Both the position numbers and the translations under genes were made by a program. From Amycolatopsis alba DSM 44262 (GTDB taxonomy: Bacteria; Actinomycetota; Actinomycetes; Mycobacteriales; Pseudonocardiaceae), in the NCBI RefSeq assembly GCF_000384215.1, contig NZ_KB913032.1, forward strand, positions 1,265,021 through 1,329,020: DNA of 64,000 nt, written 5' to 3'. The notes beneath the pieces were generated by a model. It worked only from the letters and a program-made list of their open reading frames with translations, was not told the DNA's origin and made no database searches. Numbering within the stretch: position 1 is the stretch's first letter; every line of letters begins with the position of its first letter. Positions 8,655 to 17,864 of this stretch are shown here, piece after piece.

Positions 8655-10853
8655 TTAGCTCCCGGAAGTGGTGACGGCGCCGACCGGCGTGAACGACGGG
8701 CTCCCGTCGTCCGACAGGTACACCTGGGCCGCCCCGACGTCGAAGTACATCCCGGTCAAGTGCAGCTCGCCGCGTGCCTCCGCCTCGGCGATCAGCGGAT
8801 AGTGGCGCAGGTGCTCCAGCTGCTGCAGCACGTTGTGCAGCGCCAGCCGGTTGACCTCGGCGTCCGGGCGCTCGCCGTCGAGGGTCACCGACACCGTGCG
8901 CTTGGCGCTCGGCTCGGCGTGTTCCAGCCAGGAAGCCAGCATCGGTGTGCCGTCGGGGGCGCCGGTGGCCAGCGCCTGCATCGCGCCGCAGCCGGAGTGC
9001 CCGCAGACCACGATCTCGCGCACCTTCAGCACGCCGACGGCGAACTCGACGGTGGCGCCCATCGACGGGTCGGCCCGGCGGGCGGGCACCAGGTTCCCGA
9101 TGTTGCGGACGGTGAACAGGTCGCCGGGACCGCTGGTGGTGATCATGTTCGGCACGATCCGCGCGTCACCGCAGGTGATGAACAGAGTGTGCGGTGACTG
9201 CCCGCCCGCCAGCTTGCTGAGCGCGGGCTGCATGAGCGCGGCCGTGCGCCGCTGGAACTCGGTCGCCCCGCGCAGCGTCGGCCCGCCGCGCTGGCCGGGC
9301 ACCTCGACGTCCTTGGCCTGCCAGTCGGACCACGGCGCGAGGAACCTCGGCACCGAACGCACCGCGGCCGTCCTGGACAGGGTGGGGTCGCCGGATTTGC
9401 CGTTGGCGAACCACGGATGCCCGACCTCGTCGACGGTCACCTCGCCGCCGGCGCGTTCGTGCCCCTGCTGCCAGTTCGAAAGACTCTCGAAGGCGGCATG
9501 GTCGAGGTAGTCGACGACGAGCTCCAGAGTCACCTTCGCGCCATCGGGCACGGTCGCGAGCACCCGGCTGAGCCTCGGCACCGAAAGGAACGTCAGGACC
9601 CCTTCGACGACGACGCGCCATTCGTCACCGTCGCGTTCGGCGTGGATCCCGGACCACACGGTGCGCCGCAGCATCAGCAGTACCGAAAGCCCGATGCCGA
9701 GCAGGACGCCGGTGAGCAGGTCGAAGACGACGACACCGGCGAGCGTCACCAGGTACAGCCCCAGGTCGCCGTGTTTGAGGACCTGCTTGATGTGGCCGGG
9801 GTTCACCAGCTTCGCGCCGACGTGCACGAGCAGACCGGCCAGCGCGGCGAGCGGGATGTTCTGGATCAGCCCGGCGAACGCGGCGACGAAGACCAGGATC
9901 CAGACCCCGTGCAGGATCGCCGAAGCGCGGGTGCGGGCGCCGGCGGCGACGTTGGTCGAGCTGCGGACGATCACGCCGGTGACCGGAAGGCCGCCGAGCG
10001 AGCCGGAAGCCATGTTCGCGGCACCCTGGCCGATCAGTTCGCGGTCGAGGTTCGACCGCGGCCCGGTGTGCATCTTGTCGACCGCGACGGCCGACAGCAG
10101 GCTTTCCACGCTGGCGATCAGGGCGATGGTGATGACCGCGAGGGCGAACGCGCCCCAGCCGGTGTCGGGGAACTCGGGGGCGAAGCGGATGTTGAGCAGG
10201 TCACCGGGCAGGTTGACGCGGGGCAGGGTCATCCCGGCGACGACGGACAGCACGGTCACCAGCGCGATCGCGGCCAGCGGGCCGGGCACCTTGCGGACGG
10301 ACTTGGGCAGCCGCGGCCACAGCAGCAGGACACCGATGGTGAGCACGCCGATCAGTGCGGCGGTGTCGTGGTGGCCGACGATCTGCGCGGGCAGTTCGGC
10401 GATGTTCTTGAGCGCCGAGCTCTGCGCCGTTCCGCCCAGTACGACGTGGAGCTGGCCGAGGACGATCGTGACGCCGATACCGGCGAGCATGCCGTGCACG
10501 ATGGCGGGCGAGATCGCGAGTGCCGCGCGGGCGATGCGGCTCAGCCCGAGCAGGATCTGGAGCGCGCCCGCGGCGACGGTGATGGCGCAGGTGGTCGCCC
10601 AGCCGAAGGTCGCGATCGTCTCGGCCATGATCACCGTCAGACCGGCGGCCGGGCCACTCACCTGAAGCGGGGAGCCGCCGAGGGCCCCGGCGACCACACC
10701 GCCGATCACGGCCGCGATCAGCCCCGCGACGATCGGCGCCCCTGACGCGAGAGCGATCCCGAGTGACAGCGGGACGGCGACGAGGAACACCACCAGCGAG
10801 GCGGGCAGGTCGTGACGGAGCACGGCGAGAGGCTTCTTCGTGGACACCAACAT
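8655..10853 (-). CDS. SulP-type anion transporter fused to STAS and beta-carbonic anhydrase
   Basis: 732 residues in three parts. Residues about 10-430 form the SulP membrane domain (many hydrophobic helices, starting LRHDLPASLVVFLVAVPLS). A STAS domain follows at about 440-540 (EGVLTFLSVPRL, LELVVDYLDHAAFE). The C-terminal beta-carbonic anhydrase (about 550-732) has zinc ligands Cys561 in CGDAR with its Asp-Arg dyad, and His619 and Cys622 in GHSGCG, so it looks active. The likely role is bicarbonate uptake coupled to CO2/bicarbonate interconversion on the cytoplasmic face; the family also includes sulfate carriers. The ATG at 10853 begins where the homology to its paralogue begins. Located between bioD and bioA. 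Confidence 0.88.
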   Translation of the reverse strand: MLVSTKKPLAVLRHDLPASLVVFLVAVPLSLGIALASGAPIVAGLIAAVIGGVVAGALGGSPLQVSGPAAGLTVIMAETIATFGWATTCAITVAAGALQILLGLSRIARAALAISPAIVHGMLAGIGVTIVLGQLHVVLGGTAQSSALKNIAELPAQIVGHHDTAALIGVLTIGVLLLWPRLPKSVRKVPGPLAAIALVTVLSVVAGMTLPRVNLPGDLLNIRFAPEFPDTGWGAFALAVITIALIASVESLLSAVAVDKMHTGPRSNLDRELIGQGAANMASGSLGGLPVTGVIVRSSTNVAAGARTRASAILHGVWILVFVAAFAGLIQNIPLAALAGLLVHVGAKLVNPGHIKQVLKHGDLGLYLVTLAGVVVFDLLTGVLLGIGLSVLLMLRRTVWSGIHAERDGDEWRVVVEGVLTFLSVPRLSRVLATVPDGAKVTLELVVDYLDHAAFESLSNWQQGHERAGGEVTVDEVGHPWFANGKSGDPTLSRTAAVRSVPRFLAPWSDWQAKDVEVPGQRGGPTLRGATEFQRRTAALMQPALSKLAGGQSPHTLFITCGDARIVPNMITTSGPGDLFTVRNIGNLVPARRADPSMGATVEFAVGVLKVREIVVCGHSGCGAMQALATGAPDGTPMLASWLEHAEPSAKRTVSVTLDGERPDAEVNRLALHNVLQQLEHLRHYPLIAEAEARGELHLTGMYFDVGAAQVYLSDDGSPSFTPVGAVTTSGS

Positions 10854-11040
10854 GATCACCAGGAAACTGGTGATTTGTCCGCTATGCACCACCTGATCGA
10901 GTGAACATCGCCCCCTGGGCGGGTGGCGTAGCCCACTTCTGGGCCGTTTTGTTGCCTGGAGATGTCTCCGGTGTTGCGAAAGGCCTTGCGGGCTCCCGAA
11001 CCCTGGGAAGTATCGGTCGGCCGCCCGGCCAACTCCAGCC

Positions 11041-11058
11041 GGTCGTGAGTGGCGATTC
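11041..11058 (+). repeat. 18-nt box, copy 1
   Basis: GGTCGTGAGTGGCGATTC; identical to 11340-11357, and its GTGAGTGGCGATTC core recurs on the opposite strand at 11699-11726 and 21016-21043. Function unknown. Confidence 0.7.
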
Positions 11059-11135
11059 GGGTGAACGCGGACCCGCGTTTGTCTACCCGCGCCTGACCTG
11101 CGCGAAGGTGGCGGTTTCACGGCTGCCGGCTCGAC

Positions 11136-11174
11136 GGGGAAGTTTCCGGACGTTCAACGGCCGGAATCTTCCCC
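11136..11174. repeat. Hairpin, 16-bp arms, 7-nt loop GTTCAAC
   Basis: GGGGAAGTTTCCGGAC pairs with GGCCGGAATCTTCCCC with two mismatches. The loop GTTCAAC is the complement of the GTTGAAC loops of the next two hairpins. A member of the 7-nt-loop family. Confidence 0.7.
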
Positions 11175-11233
11175 GCTCGACCGCACCGCCACCCAGCACA
11201 AGCTTCACCCCGCACCGAGACGAAGCAGGTCCC

Positions 11234-11282
11234 CGAGTGTGGAGGATTCAGGACGTTGAACGTCCCAAAACCTCCACACTCG
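11234..11282. repeat. Hairpin, 21-bp arms, 7-nt loop GTTGAAC
   Basis: Arms CGAGTGTGGAGG... at 11234-11254 and ...CCTCCACACTCG at 11262-11282, three mismatches near the loop. The stem sequence is unrelated to other copies but the architecture is the same. Confidence 0.75.
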
Positions 11283-11339
11283 CACCAGCGGGCAGGAAAA
11301 CACGGGTCCGTCAGAGCCAACCGGCGACCAGGCTGGGCT

Positions 11340-11357
11340 GGTCGTGAGTGGCGATTC
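11340..11357 (+). repeat. 18-nt box, copy 2
   Basis: GGTCGTGAGTGGCGATTC, identical to 11041-11058, 299 bp away in the same orientation. Confidence 0.7.
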
Positions 11358-11407
11358 CGGCCCTGGCGGTCCTTACCGCTCACGACCGTCGCGAGGGCGG
11401 TTGTCGC

Positions 11408-11466
11408 GGTGTCCTGAAGGCCCCCTTTGAGACGTTGAACGTCTCAAAGGAGGCCTTCAGGACACC
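11408..11466. repeat. Hairpin, 26-bp arms, 7-nt loop GTTGAAC
   Basis: Left arm starts GGTGTCCTGAAGGCC and the right arm ends GGCCTTCAGGACACC; only one mismatch (a G-U type) in 26 pairs. It contains a GAAGGCC core like the terminator-type copies at 39218, 47508 and 52584. Confidence 0.85.
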
Positions 11467-11530
11467 CGTGCACCTCTGGCTCGTTCACGGCCCCGCCCGG
11501 CCGACCCCGCGTCCAGTGAGGCCGGGCAGC

Positions 11531-11583
11531 GCCGCGAAAGCCACTCTCGGGACATCAGGCGTCGCGAAAGTGGCTTTCACGAC
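11531..11583. repeat. Hairpin of the GAAAGCCACTTTC class, 23-7-23
   Basis: Arms GCCGCGAAAGCCACTCTC... and GTCGCGAAAGTGGCTTTC..., loop ATCAGGC. Same stem class as 21082, 31158, 31300 and 43078, with several wobble-type differences. Confidence 0.8.
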
Positions 11584-11613
11584 ACCCGCGGCCGCGAACT
11601 CGCATGACGGAAG

Positions 11614-11641
11614 GGACGACACACGTGTCCAGATGGACGCC
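11614..11641 (-). repeat. Degenerate 21-nt repeat unit
   Basis: On the minus strand this reads as one and a third units of the CGTGTCGTCCAYCTGATCA repeat seen at 20937-20999 and 34735-34776. It lies 58 bp from a 28-nt box, as at the second locus. Confidence 0.55.
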
Positions 11642-11698
11642 ACGCGGCGAACCCCGGTGATCAACCGCGGCCACGAACCAGTAGGCACCTAACACACC

Positions 11699-11726
11699 CT
11701 TGGCCCTAACCCGAATCGCCACTCAC
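11699..11726 (-). repeat. 28-nt intergenic box, copy A
   Basis: CTTGGCCCTAACCCGAATCG then CCACTCAC; identical over 28 bases to 21016-21043, 9.3 kb away. It ends 3 bp from the end of the upstream SulP gene. Confidence 0.85.
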
Positions 11727-11729
11727 AGC

Positions 11730-13988
11730 TCAGGACTTCACCGGTGAAGCGGCCGAAGTGAACGACCGATGCGCCGCGTCGAGCAGGTACACGTTCGCCT
11801 TCCCGACATCGAAGTACATCCCCGTGAGCCGGAGTTCGCCACGGGCCAGCGCGGCCTCGACCACCGGGTACGAACGCAGGTTTTCCAGTTGCTGCACCAC
11901 GTTGTGCAGGGCGAGCCGGTCGGCGTCGTGGCCGGGACGAGCGCCGTCGAGCAGCACCGGCCCTTCGACGGCCTGGCGCCGCATCGTCGCTTCGCCGTGA
12001 CGCAGCCAGCCGCCGAGGTGCACGAGCCCGGTGGGCGCGTCGCCGAGCAACGCCTTCATCGCCCCGCAGCCGGAATGCCCGCACACCACCACTTCCCGCA
12101 CCCGCAGCAGCCCGACGGCGTACTCGATCGCCGCCCCCACCGAGAAATCCGCTTCGGCGCCGGCGTGCGGGACGAGGTTTCCGATGTTCCGCACGGTGAA
12201 CAGGTCACCCGGTCCGCTGGTGGTGATCAGGTTCGGCACGATCCGCGCGTCGCCACAGGTGACGAACAGCGTATGCGGCTGCTGACCGTTCGCGAGCCCG
12301 TCCCAGGTGCTCCGCAGCAGCGGTGCCGTCCGGCGCTGGAATTCCGAGGCGCCACGGCACAACGGGACACTGCCGCCGCGCTGGCTCGGCAGCTCGACGT
12401 GTTCGGCCTGCCATTCCGACCACGGTGCGAGCCAGCGCGGCACCACGCGCAACGCGACGCCGCGGCGCACGGTCGGCACACCGGCCTTCCCCCGTTCGAA
12501 CCACGGATGCCCGACCTCGTCGACGATCACGACTCCCCCGGCGCGTTCGTACGCGCGCTGCCAGCCGCGCAGGCAGTCGAAAGCGGCGTGGTCGAGGTAG
12601 TCGACGAAGAGTTCCAGTGTCACTTCGGAACGCGCGGGGACTTCGGCGAGGATCGTCGTCAGCCTGGGTACGGAAAGGAAAGTGAGCGCACCTTCGATGA
12701 CGACACGGGTCCGCGAGCCGTCCTGTTCGACGTGGATGCCGGAAAACAGCATCCGGCGCAGCATCAGCGCGAGCGCCACCGCGATCCCCGCGGCGACCCC
12801 GGTGAGCAGGTTGACGGCGACCGCGCCGAGCAGGGTCGCGAGGTAGACCGGCAGGTCGCCGTGGCGGCGGACCTCACGCAGATTGGTGACGTTGACCAGT
12901 TTGGCGCCGACGTAGACGAGGAGACCGGCGAGCGCGGCGAGCGGGATCAGCCGCAGCGCGCCCGCCAGGAACACACAGCAGCCGAGGATCCAGACGCTGT
13001 GCAGGATCGCCGACGCCCTGGTCTTGGCGCCCGCCTCGAAATTGGTCATGGTGCGCACGACGACGCCGGTGACCGGGAACCCGCCGAGCGACCCGGCGGC
13101 GACGTTCGCCAGGCCCTGGCCGATCAGTTCGCGGTTGAGGTCGGTACGCGGCCCGTCGCGCAGTTTGTCGATGGCGACGGCGGAAAGCAGGCTCTCCAGG
13201 CTGGCGATGAGCGCGATGGTGAGCACGGCGGCGGTGATCGCCGCCCAGGACCCGGACGGCGCCACGGGGACGAAACCCAGCCCTGGCAAGCCGTTCGGGA
13301 GGTCGACGCGCGGCAGGTCCATCCCCGCCACGACGGAAAGGCCGGTCGCCAGCGCGACGGCGGCGAGCGGACCGGGGACGCGGCGCACCGAACGCGGCAT
13401 CCGGGTCCACATCAGCAGGACACCGACGGTGACCACGCCGACCACGGCGGCCTGGTTGTGGTGGCCGACGATCCGGCCCGGCAGCGCGAGGATGTTCGCG
13501 ATCGTGGAGCCCTGCGCCGCGCCGCCGAGTACGACGTGCAGCTGGCCGAGGACGATGATCAGGCCGATCCCGGCGAGCAGGCCGTGCACGATGGCAGGCG
13601 AGATCGCCAGGGTGGCCCGTGCGACGCGGCTGACGCCGAAGAGGATCTGGACCACGCCGGCCGCGGCGGTGATCGCGCAGGTGGCGGCCCAGCCGAAGGT
13701 GGCGATGGTGTCCGCGAGGACGACGGTCAGCGCGGCGGACGGGCCGCTGACCTGGAGGGCGGAAGCGCCGAAGAGGCTCGCGACGAGTCCGCCGACGACG
13801 GCGGAGATGAGTCCGGCGAGCAAGGGGGCTCCGGCGGCGTGTGCGACGCCGAGCGAGAGCGGGACGGCCACGAGGAAGACGACGACCGAAGCCGGGAGGT
13901 CGTGGCGAAGGTTCTTCAGGAGGGTCGAGGCGGGGTTGCGGCGGCCGGGGGGCCCGGTGTCGTGCTCGTCACCAACGATGTCGATCAT
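11730..13988 (-). CDS. Second SulP-STAS-beta-carbonic anhydrase fusion
   Basis: 752 residues, a close paralogue of the gene at 8655-10853 over its whole length: SulP membrane domain (NLRHDLPASVVVFLVAVPLS onward), STAS domain (EGALTFLSVPRL, LELFVDYLDHAAFD) and carbonic anhydrase with Cys578 in CGDAR and His638/Cys641 in GHSGCG. A 22-residue polar N-terminal extension is specific to this copy. Both copies keep the catalytic zinc ligands, so neither looks like a dead duplicate. The ATG at 13988 is the only good start but has no clear Shine-Dalgarno. The 238 bp upstream to bioA probably hold its own promoter. Substrate (bicarbonate rather than sulfate) is inferred from the fused enzyme. Confidence 0.87.
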   Translation of the reverse strand: MIDIVGDEHDTGPPGRRNPASTLLKNLRHDLPASVVVFLVAVPLSLGVAHAAGAPLLAGLISAVVGGLVASLFGASALQVSGPSAALTVVLADTIATFGWAATCAITAAAGVVQILFGVSRVARATLAISPAIVHGLLAGIGLIIVLGQLHVVLGGAAQGSTIANILALPGRIVGHHNQAAVVGVVTVGVLLMWTRMPRSVRRVPGPLAAVALATGLSVVAGMDLPRVDLPNGLPGLGFVPVAPSGSWAAITAAVLTIALIASLESLLSAVAIDKLRDGPRTDLNRELIGQGLANVAAGSLGGFPVTGVVVRTMTNFEAGAKTRASAILHSVWILGCCVFLAGALRLIPLAALAGLLVYVGAKLVNVTNLREVRRHGDLPVYLATLLGAVAVNLLTGVAAGIAVALALMLRRMLFSGIHVEQDGSRTRVVIEGALTFLSVPRLTTILAEVPARSEVTLELFVDYLDHAAFDCLRGWQRAYERAGGVVIVDEVGHPWFERGKAGVPTVRRGVALRVVPRWLAPWSEWQAEHVELPSQRGGSVPLCRGASEFQRRTAPLLRSTWDGLANGQQPHTLFVTCGDARIVPNLITTSGPGDLFTVRNIGNLVPHAGAEADFSVGAAIEYAVGLLRVREVVVCGHSGCGAMKALLGDAPTGLVHLGGWLRHGEATMRRQAVEGPVLLDGARPGHDADRLALHNVVQQLENLRSYPVVEAALARGELRLTGMYFDVGKANVYLLDAAHRSFTSAASPVKS

Positions 13989-14226
13989 GGGGGCAGGAAA
14001 CCTGATCGGAGCGGAAAAGTCCGCTACGCAAAGGTTTTTCAGGTTTGCTTGTGCACTGAAGAACTAGGACGTAACGCCTTTTCACGACAAAGCACCCAAG
14101 AAGGAGCCCGATCGGACTCGCCCGTTCGCTTGACGAGATCACCCCGCGACCACGCTCTGTACCCAGCGTGCCCTTTGCGGATTGCTGTGGCCGCCGTCAC
14201 ACTCTTTCGGTTGAATTCGGCCTGTT

Positions 14227-15507
14227 TCAGGCTTTTCGCGCTGCCGCGACCATGGCCGAGGTGATCGTCGCGAGGTCTTCCGCGTCGGAGACGTAGGGCG
14301 GCATCGTGTAGATCAGGTTCCGGAACGGGCGCAACCAGACCCCGTTCGAGGTGAGCACCTCGGTCGCGGCCGCCATGTCCACCGGATGGTCCAGTTCCAC
14401 CACGCCGATGGCACCGAGCACCCGCACGTCGGCGACCGAAGACAGCTCGCGGGCCGGTTCGAGGCCGGCTTTCAACACGGCTTCGATCCGCGGGACGTCG
14501 GACTTCCAGCCGCCTTCCGCCAGAATCCCCAGCGAGGCGTTGGCGACGGCCGAGGACAGCGGGTTCGCCATGAAGGTCGGGCCGTGTGCCAGCACCGGCA
14601 GTTCACCGCGCGAGATCCCGTCGGCGATCTCCGGCGTGCACAGTGCCGCCGCCATCGTCAGATAACCGCCGGTCAGCGCCTTGCCGAGGCACAGGACGTC
14701 CGGGGTGACCCCGGCGTGCTCGGCCGCGAACATCTTGCCGGTGCGGCCGAAACCGGTGGCGATCTCGTCGAAGATGAGCAGGACGTCGTTGGCCTCGGTG
14801 ATCTCGCGCAGCGCGCGAAGGTACGCGGGCGGATGGAACCGCATGCCGCCGGCGCCCTGCACGACCGGCTCGACGATGATCGCGGCCAGTTCGCCCGCGT
14901 GCCGTTCGATCTCGGTCGCCAGCAGGTCGAGGTAGGCCTGGTCCGGCTCGTCGCCGAAGCCGCCGGGTGGCTTGGGCAGGAACAGCTGATCCGGCAGGAT
15001 CCCGCGCCACAGCGCATGCATCCCGCCCTCGGGATCGCAGACGCTCATCGGCGTGAACGTGTCGCCGTGGTAGCCGCCGCGCCAGGTCATCAGGCGCCGC
15101 TTTTCCTTGCGCCCCACCGACTGCCAGTACTGCAGGCACATCTTGACGGCGACCTCGACCGACACCGATCCGGAGTCGCACAGGAAGACGTGCCGCAGGC
15201 CGTCCGGGGCGAGGTCGACCAGCGTCTTCGCCAGCCTGATCGCGGGTTCGTGAGTGAGCCCGCCGAACATCACGTGACTCATCCGGCCCGCCTGCTCGGC
15301 CAGCGCCGCGTCCAGCACCGGGTTCCGGTAGCCGTGGATCGCCGCCCACCAGGACGACATGCCGTCGACCAGCTCGCGGCCGTCGTCGAGGGTGAGCCGG
15401 ACCCCGCTCGCCTCGCGGACCAGCAGGGAGTCGACCGGGCTTGGCATCGGCCCATACGGATGCCAGACGTGTTCCGCGTCGAGGGCGAGGAGTTCGGCCG
15501 AGTCCAT
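14227..15507 (-). CDS. bioA: Adenosylmethionine-8-amino-7-oxononanoate aminotransferase
   Basis: PLP enzyme converting KAPA to 7,8-diaminopelargonate with SAM as amino donor. 426 residues. The N terminus has HVWHPYGPM and [16 protein letters not shown]; the [12 protein letters not shown] stretch and the Schiff-base lysine in [11 protein letters not shown] are typical of BioA. Upstream of the SulP pair and 23 bp after the P450 gene, so it is probably co-transcribed with the P450 and SRPBCC genes. No bioF is seen in the window. Confidence 0.95.
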   Translation of the reverse strand: MDSAELLALDAEHVWHPYGPMPSPVDSLLVREASGVRLTLDDGRELVDGMSSWWAAIHGYRNPVLDAALAEQAGRMSHVMFGGLTHEPAIRLAKTLVDLAPDGLRHVFLCDSGSVSVEVAVKMCLQYWQSVGRKEKRRLMTWRGGYHGDTFTPMSVCDPEGGMHALWRGILPDQLFLPKPPGGFGDEPDQAYLDLLATEIERHAGELAAIIVEPVVQGAGGMRFHPPAYLRALREITEANDVLLIFDEIATGFGRTGKMFAAEHAGVTPDVLCLGKALTGGYLTMAAALCTPEIADGISRGELPVLAHGPTFMANPLSSAVANASLGILAEGGWKSDVPRIEAVLKAGLEPARELSSVADVRVLGAIGVVELDHPVDMAAATEVLTSNGVWLRPFRNLIYTMPPYVSDAEDLATITSAMVAAARKA

Positions 15508-15530
15508 CCCGCGACCCTACGACGCCCTTC

Positions 15531-16733
15531 TCAGCGCAGGCGCACAGGGAGGGTTTCGAGACCGTGGACGAGGGTGCTTTCCCGCCACCGCAAGGATTCC
15601 GGGTCGGCGTCCAGGTCGAGGACGGGGAACCGCTCCAGGAGGCCGCGCAGCGCGACCTCGGCCTCCAGCCGGGCCAGCGGGGCGCCGACGCAGTGGTGGA
15701 TCCCGTGCCCGAACGCGAGATGCCCGGTCGCCTGCCGTGTGACGTCCAGCCGCTGCGGGTCTTCGAACCGGTCGGCGTCCCGGTTCGCGCCGATCAGGGA
15801 GACGAGCACGAACTCGTCCGCCGGGATCTCGACGTCGCCGACCTGGACGGGTTCCCTGGTGAACCGGATGGTCGCCAGGTGGATCGCGCCGTCGTAGCGC
15901 AGGAACTCCTCGACCGCTCCGGGCAGCAGGGCGGGATCGGCGCGGAGCGCGGCCAGTTGTGCCGGCTCCCGCATCAGCGCGAACACGCTGTTCGCGATCA
16001 GGTTGACCGTCGTCTCGAACCCCGCCACCAGCAGGAGGAACGCCATCGACAGCAGTTCTTCCCCGGAGAGCGAATCGCCCTCGTCGCTGGCTTGGATCAG
16101 GCCGGAAAGCAGGTCATCGGCTGGTTCGGCGCGCTTTTCCTCGACGAGGCCGACGAGGTACCCGTGCATCTTCGCCGCCGCCGCCTGGAGTTCTTCCGGC
16201 GTCGACCAGGCGAGCATCGTGTTCGACCACCGCGCGAACTCCGGCTGATCACCCGCGTGCACGCCGAGCAGTTCGCAGATCACCCGGATCGGCAACGGGA
16301 CGGCGAACGCGGGCAGCAGATCGACGCGTTCGGCGTCACCGATTTCGTCCAGCAGCTCCGCGGTGATCTGCTCGATCCTCGGCCGCAGCCGGGAGACCGT
16401 GCGCGAGGTGAAGGCCTGATTGACCAGTTTCCGCAGCCGCGTGTGGTCCGGCGGATCCGAATTGAGCATGTGCCCGTTGAGCGCACGCACGGCGCTGTCG
16501 CCCGCGGATTCGAAGCCGTCGCGTTCGAAGAGGCGCCTGACCTCCGCCGTGTCCTTGCCGACGCGGGGGTCGGAGAGCACGGCGCGGGCTTCGGCGTAGC
16601 CGGTGACGACCCAGACGTCCAGGCCGCGCGGCAGGCGCACCTTCCGGACCCGGCCGTCTTCCCGCAGCAGCGCGGAGACCCGGTGCGGTTCCTGGACGAA
16701 ATCCCAGTCCAGGGTCTTGAGGTCTGCCACCAT
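15531..16733 (-). CDS. Cytochrome P450 (actinobacterial CYP105/107-like)
   Basis: 400 residues, soluble, typical class I bacterial length. Heme-binding loop FGHGIHHCVGAPLAR with Cys near 348; I-helix oxygen motif LVAGFETTVN; K-helix ExxR in VEEFLRYDG; HTRLRKLVNQAFTSR in the C-helix region. Start ATG 16733 with GGGAGG upstream. The substrate cannot be told; there is no ferredoxin gene next to it. Same strand as the SRPBCC gene 24 bp upstream and bioA 23 bp downstream. Confidence 0.93.
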   Translation of the reverse strand: MVADLKTLDWDFVQEPHRVSALLREDGRVRKVRLPRGLDVWVVTGYAEARAVLSDPRVGKDTAEVRRLFERDGFESAGDSAVRALNGHMLNSDPPDHTRLRKLVNQAFTSRTVSRLRPRIEQITAELLDEIGDAERVDLLPAFAVPLPIRVICELLGVHAGDQPEFARWSNTMLAWSTPEELQAAAAKMHGYLVGLVEEKRAEPADDLLSGLIQASDEGDSLSGEELLSMAFLLLVAGFETTVNLIANSVFALMREPAQLAALRADPALLPGAVEEFLRYDGAIHLATIRFTREPVQVGDVEIPADEFVLVSLIGANRDADRFEDPQRLDVTRQATGHLAFGHGIHHCVGAPLARLEAEVALRGLLERFPVLDLDADPESLRWRESTLVHGLETLPVRLR

Positions 16734-16757
16734 CGGTACGCCTCCCCAGCGCGCCGG

Positions 16758-17183
16758 TCAGCGTTCGGCCAGCGCGGCCACCACCCGCTCGGTCACTTCA
16801 GCCCAGTATGCCTGCTGTTCTTCGCGTTCGTCGGCGCCCGCAAGCCATTCTTGATGGAACCGGAGCGTGGTCTTCTGCTCGGTGCCGCTCACCGTGATCT
16901 GCAGGGTCGAGTCGTGATCCCAGTCCTTCGGCCGCCAGGTCAGCCGGAGCTTTTCGCCCTCGGAACGGCCGCGGATCTCGCCGGTGGTCCCGTTCGCCGT
17001 CTCGTACCCCGCGCCCGGCTCACCGCCGAGTTCGGCGCCGGGGCCGAGCCAGATCCCCACACCCTCGCGACCGACCAGGAAGTCCCACACCTGGGTGCTG
17101 CTGTACGGCACCGTCTGGGAAACGCCTACCTGCCAACCACTTCCGGCGGTTTTGGTCGTTGCTTTCGTCACGCAGGCCATCAT
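16758..17183 (-). CDS. SRPBCC (AHSA1/START-like) family protein
   Basis: 141 residues with the pattern of the SRPBCC ligand-binding fold: an early YSSTQVWDFLVGREGVGIWLG segment, several strands (LRLTWRPKDWDHD, TTLRFHQEWL) and a long C-terminal helix (EQQAYWAEVTERVVAALAER). Such proteins bind small hydrophobic molecules. Several starts (ATG 17183, ATG 17180, GTG 17171) are possible. Probably co-transcribed with the P450 gene. Confidence 0.8.
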   Translation of the reverse strand: MMACVTKATTKTAGSGWQVGVSQTVPYSSTQVWDFLVGREGVGIWLGPGAELGGEPGAGYETANGTTGEIRGRSEGEKLRLTWRPKDWDHDSTLQITVSGTEQKTTLRFHQEWLAGADEREEQQAYWAEVTERVVAALAER

Positions 17184-17236
17184 CCCATCGGGTGTACCGT
17201 GCGACAGTCACCGGTCCGGGTGGAGGATCTCTTTCT

Positions 17237-17860
17237 GTGCGCTACCGTCCGATTTCTCCCGCTCTGCTGGTCTCCGAACTGACCGAACGCATCACGGCGA
17301 TCACGGGCCGCCGCCGGATCGCGGTCGCGGTCGACGGCGCGGCCGGTGCGACCGAAACCACAGAGCTCGCCGACGCCCTGGTCGATCCCCTGCGGGTCGC
17401 CGGTCACGCGGCGCTGCGGATCTCGGCGAACGACTTCCTCCGCCCCGCCTCGCTGCGCTTCGAACGCGGCAAGGAGGATCCGGACTCGCGCTACAGCGAC
17501 TGGCTCGATCTCGGCGCCCTGCGCCGCGAAGTGCTCGACCCGCTCGCCGAAGACGGCAGTGGCCGGGTCCTTCCTTCGCTGTGGGACCCGGTGCGCGATC
17601 GCGCCACCCGTGCCGAACGCGTCGAAGTGCCCGAAGGCGGCGTCGTCCTGCTGGACGGCGAATTCCTGTTCGGCGCGGGGCTCGCTTTCGATCTGAGCGT
17701 GCACCTGTGGCTCTCGCCCGCCGCGCTCGAACGGCGGGTTCCGGACGGATGGGCGCTCCCCGCCTACGAGCGCTACGAACAGGAAGTCGACCCGACGGCA
17801 CTGTCCGATGTGGTGATCCGCGTCGACGACCCGAAGCACCCGGCGCGTTACGAACCCTGA
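17237..17860 (+). CDS. Uridine kinase-like protein with degenerate P-loop
   Basis: 207 residues, aligned with the uridine kinase/phosphoribulokinase fold: first strand RIAVAVDG, SANDFLRPASL (the uridine kinase substrate region) and VVLLDGEFLF. The nucleotide-binding loop reads DGAAGATETT (33-42), where active enzymes have G-K-[ST]; T39-E40 take the place of Gly-Lys. The lysine that contacts phosphate is therefore missing and kinase activity is doubtful. Start GTG 17237 with GGAGG 11 bases upstream, well placed; the frame extends upstream over the divergent SRPBCC gene without need. Confidence 0.75.
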   Translation: MRYRPISPALLVSELTERITAITGRRRIAVAVDGAAGATETTELADALVDPLRVAGHAALRISANDFLRPASLRFERGKEDPDSRYSDWLDLGALRREVLDPLAEDGSGRVLPSLWDPVRDRATRAERVEVPEGGVVLLDGEFLFGAGLAFDLSVHLWLSPAALERRVPDGWALPAYERYEQEVDPTALSDVVIRVDDPKHPARYEP

Positions 17861-17864
17861 GCCG

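Larger units (their letters stand above)
10854..11729. other. 876-bp intergenic region with four hairpins and conserved boxes
   Basis: No convincing gene. It holds four 7-nt-loop hairpins (11136-11174, 11234-11282, 11408-11466, 11531-11583), two copies of GGTCGTGAGTGGCGATTC (11041-11058 and 11340-11357), and the longer form of the same box in reverse at 11699-11726. Open frames here are only products of the repeats. The promoter of the downstream SulP gene must also lie in the part near 10854-11000. Confidence 0.8.

Noticed and set aside
11769..14264. Plus-strand open frame opposite the second SulP fusion
   Set aside because: Shadow; the opposite strand has conserved transporter and carbonic anhydrase motifs.
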